The notes beneath the pieces were generated by a model, which saw only the letters and a program-made list of their open reading frames with translations, did not search any database and was not told where the DNA came from. A stretch of 64,000 bases of DNA, from NCBI RefSeq assembly GCF_039729195.1, contig NZ_CP155796.1, positions 3,534,001-3,598,000 on the forward strand, read 5' to 3'. Below, piece by piece: positions 62,535 to 64,000 of the stretch; the stretch's first letter is position 1, and every line of letters begins with the position of its first letter. The translations under genes were made by a program, and so were the position numbers. The stretch comes from Mycobacterium sp. DL. Its GTDB lineage: Bacteria; Actinomycetota; Actinomycetes; Mycobacteriales; Mycobacteriaceae.

Positions 62535-63359
62535 CTAGTCCGGTGTTGAATCTCTCAGAACTTCATCAGACAGTGCCGGCATCACCGTGTGCGCCCACTC
62601 CCCGAATTTGCGGTCGGTCAGCACGACCAGGGCCAGCCGGGCGTCCGGATCGACCCACAGGAACGTTCCCGACTGGCCGAAATGACCGAAGGTGCGACCC
62701 GAGTTCGCCTGACCCGTCCAGTGCGGTGATTTGCCGTCGCGGATCTCGAACCCCAACCCCCAGTCGTTCGGGCGCTGCGCCCCGAAGCCGGGAAGCACCC
62801 CGTCGAGCCCGGGGAACTGCACGCTGGTGGCCTCCTCATGCATCTGTGCGGACACCGTCACCGGGGTCAGCAGATCGCCGGCGAACCTGACGAGATCGTC
62901 GACCGACGACGTAGCCCCGTAGCCTGCGGCCTGCGCTCCACCGCCGAGCACCGTGTCGGCCATCCCGAGGGGTTCGAGGACCGCCTCGGCCAGATATGTG
63001 TCGAACGCGATCGAGGACTGCTGTTCGAGCACTTCGGCCAGCACCGCGAACCCGTGGTTCGAGTAGATCCGCCGAGTGCCCGGTCGCGCGATCACCTTGG
63101 CCGACGTCATCTCGTAACCGGCAGTGTGGGCGAGCAGGTGACGCACCGTAGATCCGGGCGGGCCGGCTTCGGTGTCGAGTTCGAAAGCCCCCTCCTCGAT
63201 GGCCACCTGAGCGGCACGGGCGACCAACGGCTTGGTCACCGACGCCAGCGGGAAGCGACGCCGGGTGTCGCCGTAGCTTTCCACCACCCCGGACGGCCCC
63301 ACCACCGCCGCAGCGACGGTGGGCACCGGCCAGTCGGCGAGCGCGTCGAGTGCCGCCAT
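62535..63359 (-). CDS. Beta-lactamase-fold serine hydrolase
   Basis: About 274 residues. The class C beta-lactamase/D-peptidase motifs are present: SxxK in FPLASVTKPL near residue 40, YSN in RIYSNHGFAVLAEVL near 100, and a C-terminal FGHFGQSGTFLWVDPDA taking the KTG/HTG position. There is no signal peptide, so it is probably an intracellular esterase or peptidase of the EstB/PBP-like group rather than a resistance enzyme. It lies 10 bp after the MscS-type gene. Confidence 0.87.
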   Translation of the reverse strand: MAALDALADWPVPTVAAAVVGPSGVVESYGDTRRRFPLASVTKPLVARAAQVAIEEGAFELDTEAGPPGSTVRHLLAHTAGYEMTSAKVIARPGTRRIYSNHGFAVLAEVLEQQSSIAFDTYLAEAVLEPLGMADTVLGGGAQAAGYGATSSVDDLVRFAGDLLTPVTVSAQMHEEATSVQFPGLDGVLPGFGAQRPNDWGLGFEIRDGKSPHWTGQANSGRTFGHFGQSGTFLWVDPDARLALVVLTDRKFGEWAHTVMPALSDEVLRDSTPD

Positions 63360-63369
63360 CACCGGCGCC

Positions 63370-64000
63370 TCAGTCGCCGACCACGGCGTGCACGCGCCCG
63401 CGGGGGTACGGCAGGTCGATACCGTTGTCGTCGTAGGCGCGCAGGATCTCCCGCCGCAGGGTGCGCTGCACCGACCACTGCGCATTCGGGCGCGTCTTGA
63501 GCGTCATCCGCAGCGTGAGCTGATCCGCCGACAACTCCTGTACACCGAGCATCTCCGGCCGGCCGAGGACCTTGTCCGCCACCGCGGCGTCGGCGATCGC
63601 CGCTTCTGCCGCTTCGACGGCCACCTGTTGGGCTCTGTCCACATCAGCGGTCAACGCCACTGGAACCTCGATGCGGGCAACCGCGTACTCCTGGCTCATG
63701 TTGCCCACGCGTGCGATCTCACCGTTGCGGACGTACCAGAGGGTGCCGTCGATGTCGCGGACCGTCGTGATGCGCAACCCGACGCTCTGCACCTCGCCGG
63801 TCGCTTCGCCGAGGTCGACGAAGTCACCCACCCCGTACTGGTCCTCCAGCAGCATGAACACCCCGGTGACGAAGTCACGGACCAGATTCTGGGCGCCGAA
63901 GCCGATGGCGAGTCCGATCACCCCGGCAGAGGCGATGAAGGGCGCGATGTTGACGCCGAGGACATTGAGGATCGCGAGGATGACCCACACCAACAGCACG
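63370..64000 (-). CDS. MscS-family mechanosensitive channel, C-terminal part
   Basis: The frame is open to the window edge, so only the last ~209 residues are seen. The pore-lining helix and beta domain are recognisable: FIASAGVIGLAIGFGAQNLVRDFVTGVFMLLEDQYGVGDFVDLGEATGEVQSVGLRITTVRD. MscS channels release solutes on hypo-osmotic shock. The rest lies outside the window to the right. Confidence 0.9.
   Translation of the reverse strand, partial: VLLVWVILAILNVLGVNIAPFIASAGVIGLAIGFGAQNLVRDFVTGVFMLLEDQYGVGDFVDLGEATGEVQSVGLRITTVRDIDGTLWYVRNGEIARVGNMSQEYAVARIEVPVALTADVDRAQQVAVEAAEAAIADAAVADKVLGRPEMLGVQELSADQLTLRMTLKTRPNAQWSVQRTLRREILRAYDDNGIDLPYPRGRVHAVVGD

Overview
The window is high-GC actinobacterial DNA, and the gene order is that of a Mycobacterium/Mycolicibacterium chromosome. 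The backbone follows the Mycobacterium tuberculosis Rv2221c-Rv2252 order almost step by step: glnE, glnA2, two CaeA/Hip1-type hydrolases, panB, a CYTH-CHAD protein, rnpB, RNase H/phosphatase, zinc-ribbon protein, Nif3-like protein, ptkA, ptpA, SURF1, cobD, ahpE, a DUF3052 protein, a lipoprotein, aceE, mabR, fabD-acpM-kasA-kasB-accD6, glpD, a TetR regulator, an FAD oxidase and a lipid kinase. Extra loci absent from that order (WS/DGAT, enoyl-CoA hydratase, FadD, AraC/VOC pair, 13E12-type HNH gene, flavoprotein/cupin-regulator module, amidohydrolase, TspO) suggest an environmental rapid grower. The species cannot be fixed from this window.

Layout. 1-1183: 3' end of a repeat-rich surface-type protein. 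1187-10671: F420-type oxidoreductase, thioesterase, nitrogen-control genes glnE and glnA2, a serine hydrolase pair and a GNAT. 10719-17408: lipid and CoA genes (WS/DGAT, panB, enoyl-CoA hydratase, FadD) and CYTH-CHAD. 17431-17831: RNase P RNA. 17905-22296: accessory genes. 22297-30639: conserved housekeeping cluster, amidohydrolase and TspO. 45605-45676: tRNA-Val(UAC). 45724-61894: ahpE, aceE, the complete FAS-II operon with its regulator MabR, and glycerol/lipid genes. 61903-64000: DUF3145 protein, a beta-lactamase-fold hydrolase and the end of an MscS channel.

The main non-backbone feature is a 15-kb integrated element, 30674-45646, inside the tRNA-Val gene. A perfect 43-bp direct repeat (the tRNA 3' part) bounds it. 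It carries a tyrosine integrase next to attR, an excisionase-type protein, a prim-pol/helicase-type replication protein with an iteron-flanked AT-rich candidate origin just beyond its 3' end, a small-terminase-like DNA-binding protein and a full large terminase. It also has a protein whose C-terminus resembles HK97-fold shell proteins, an HExxH peptidase, a small serine recombinase, a secreted cysteine-rich protein, and a two-gene cassette next to attL with a HEPN-like RxxxxH motif. No tail, portal or lysis genes were seen. This composition (integration, autonomous replication, packaging and a possible own shell, but no tail) is what a phage satellite would look like, in the manner of phiRv1/phiRv2 or capsid-forming PICIs. 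That reading is inference; the boundaries, arm-type sites and iterons are directly visible.
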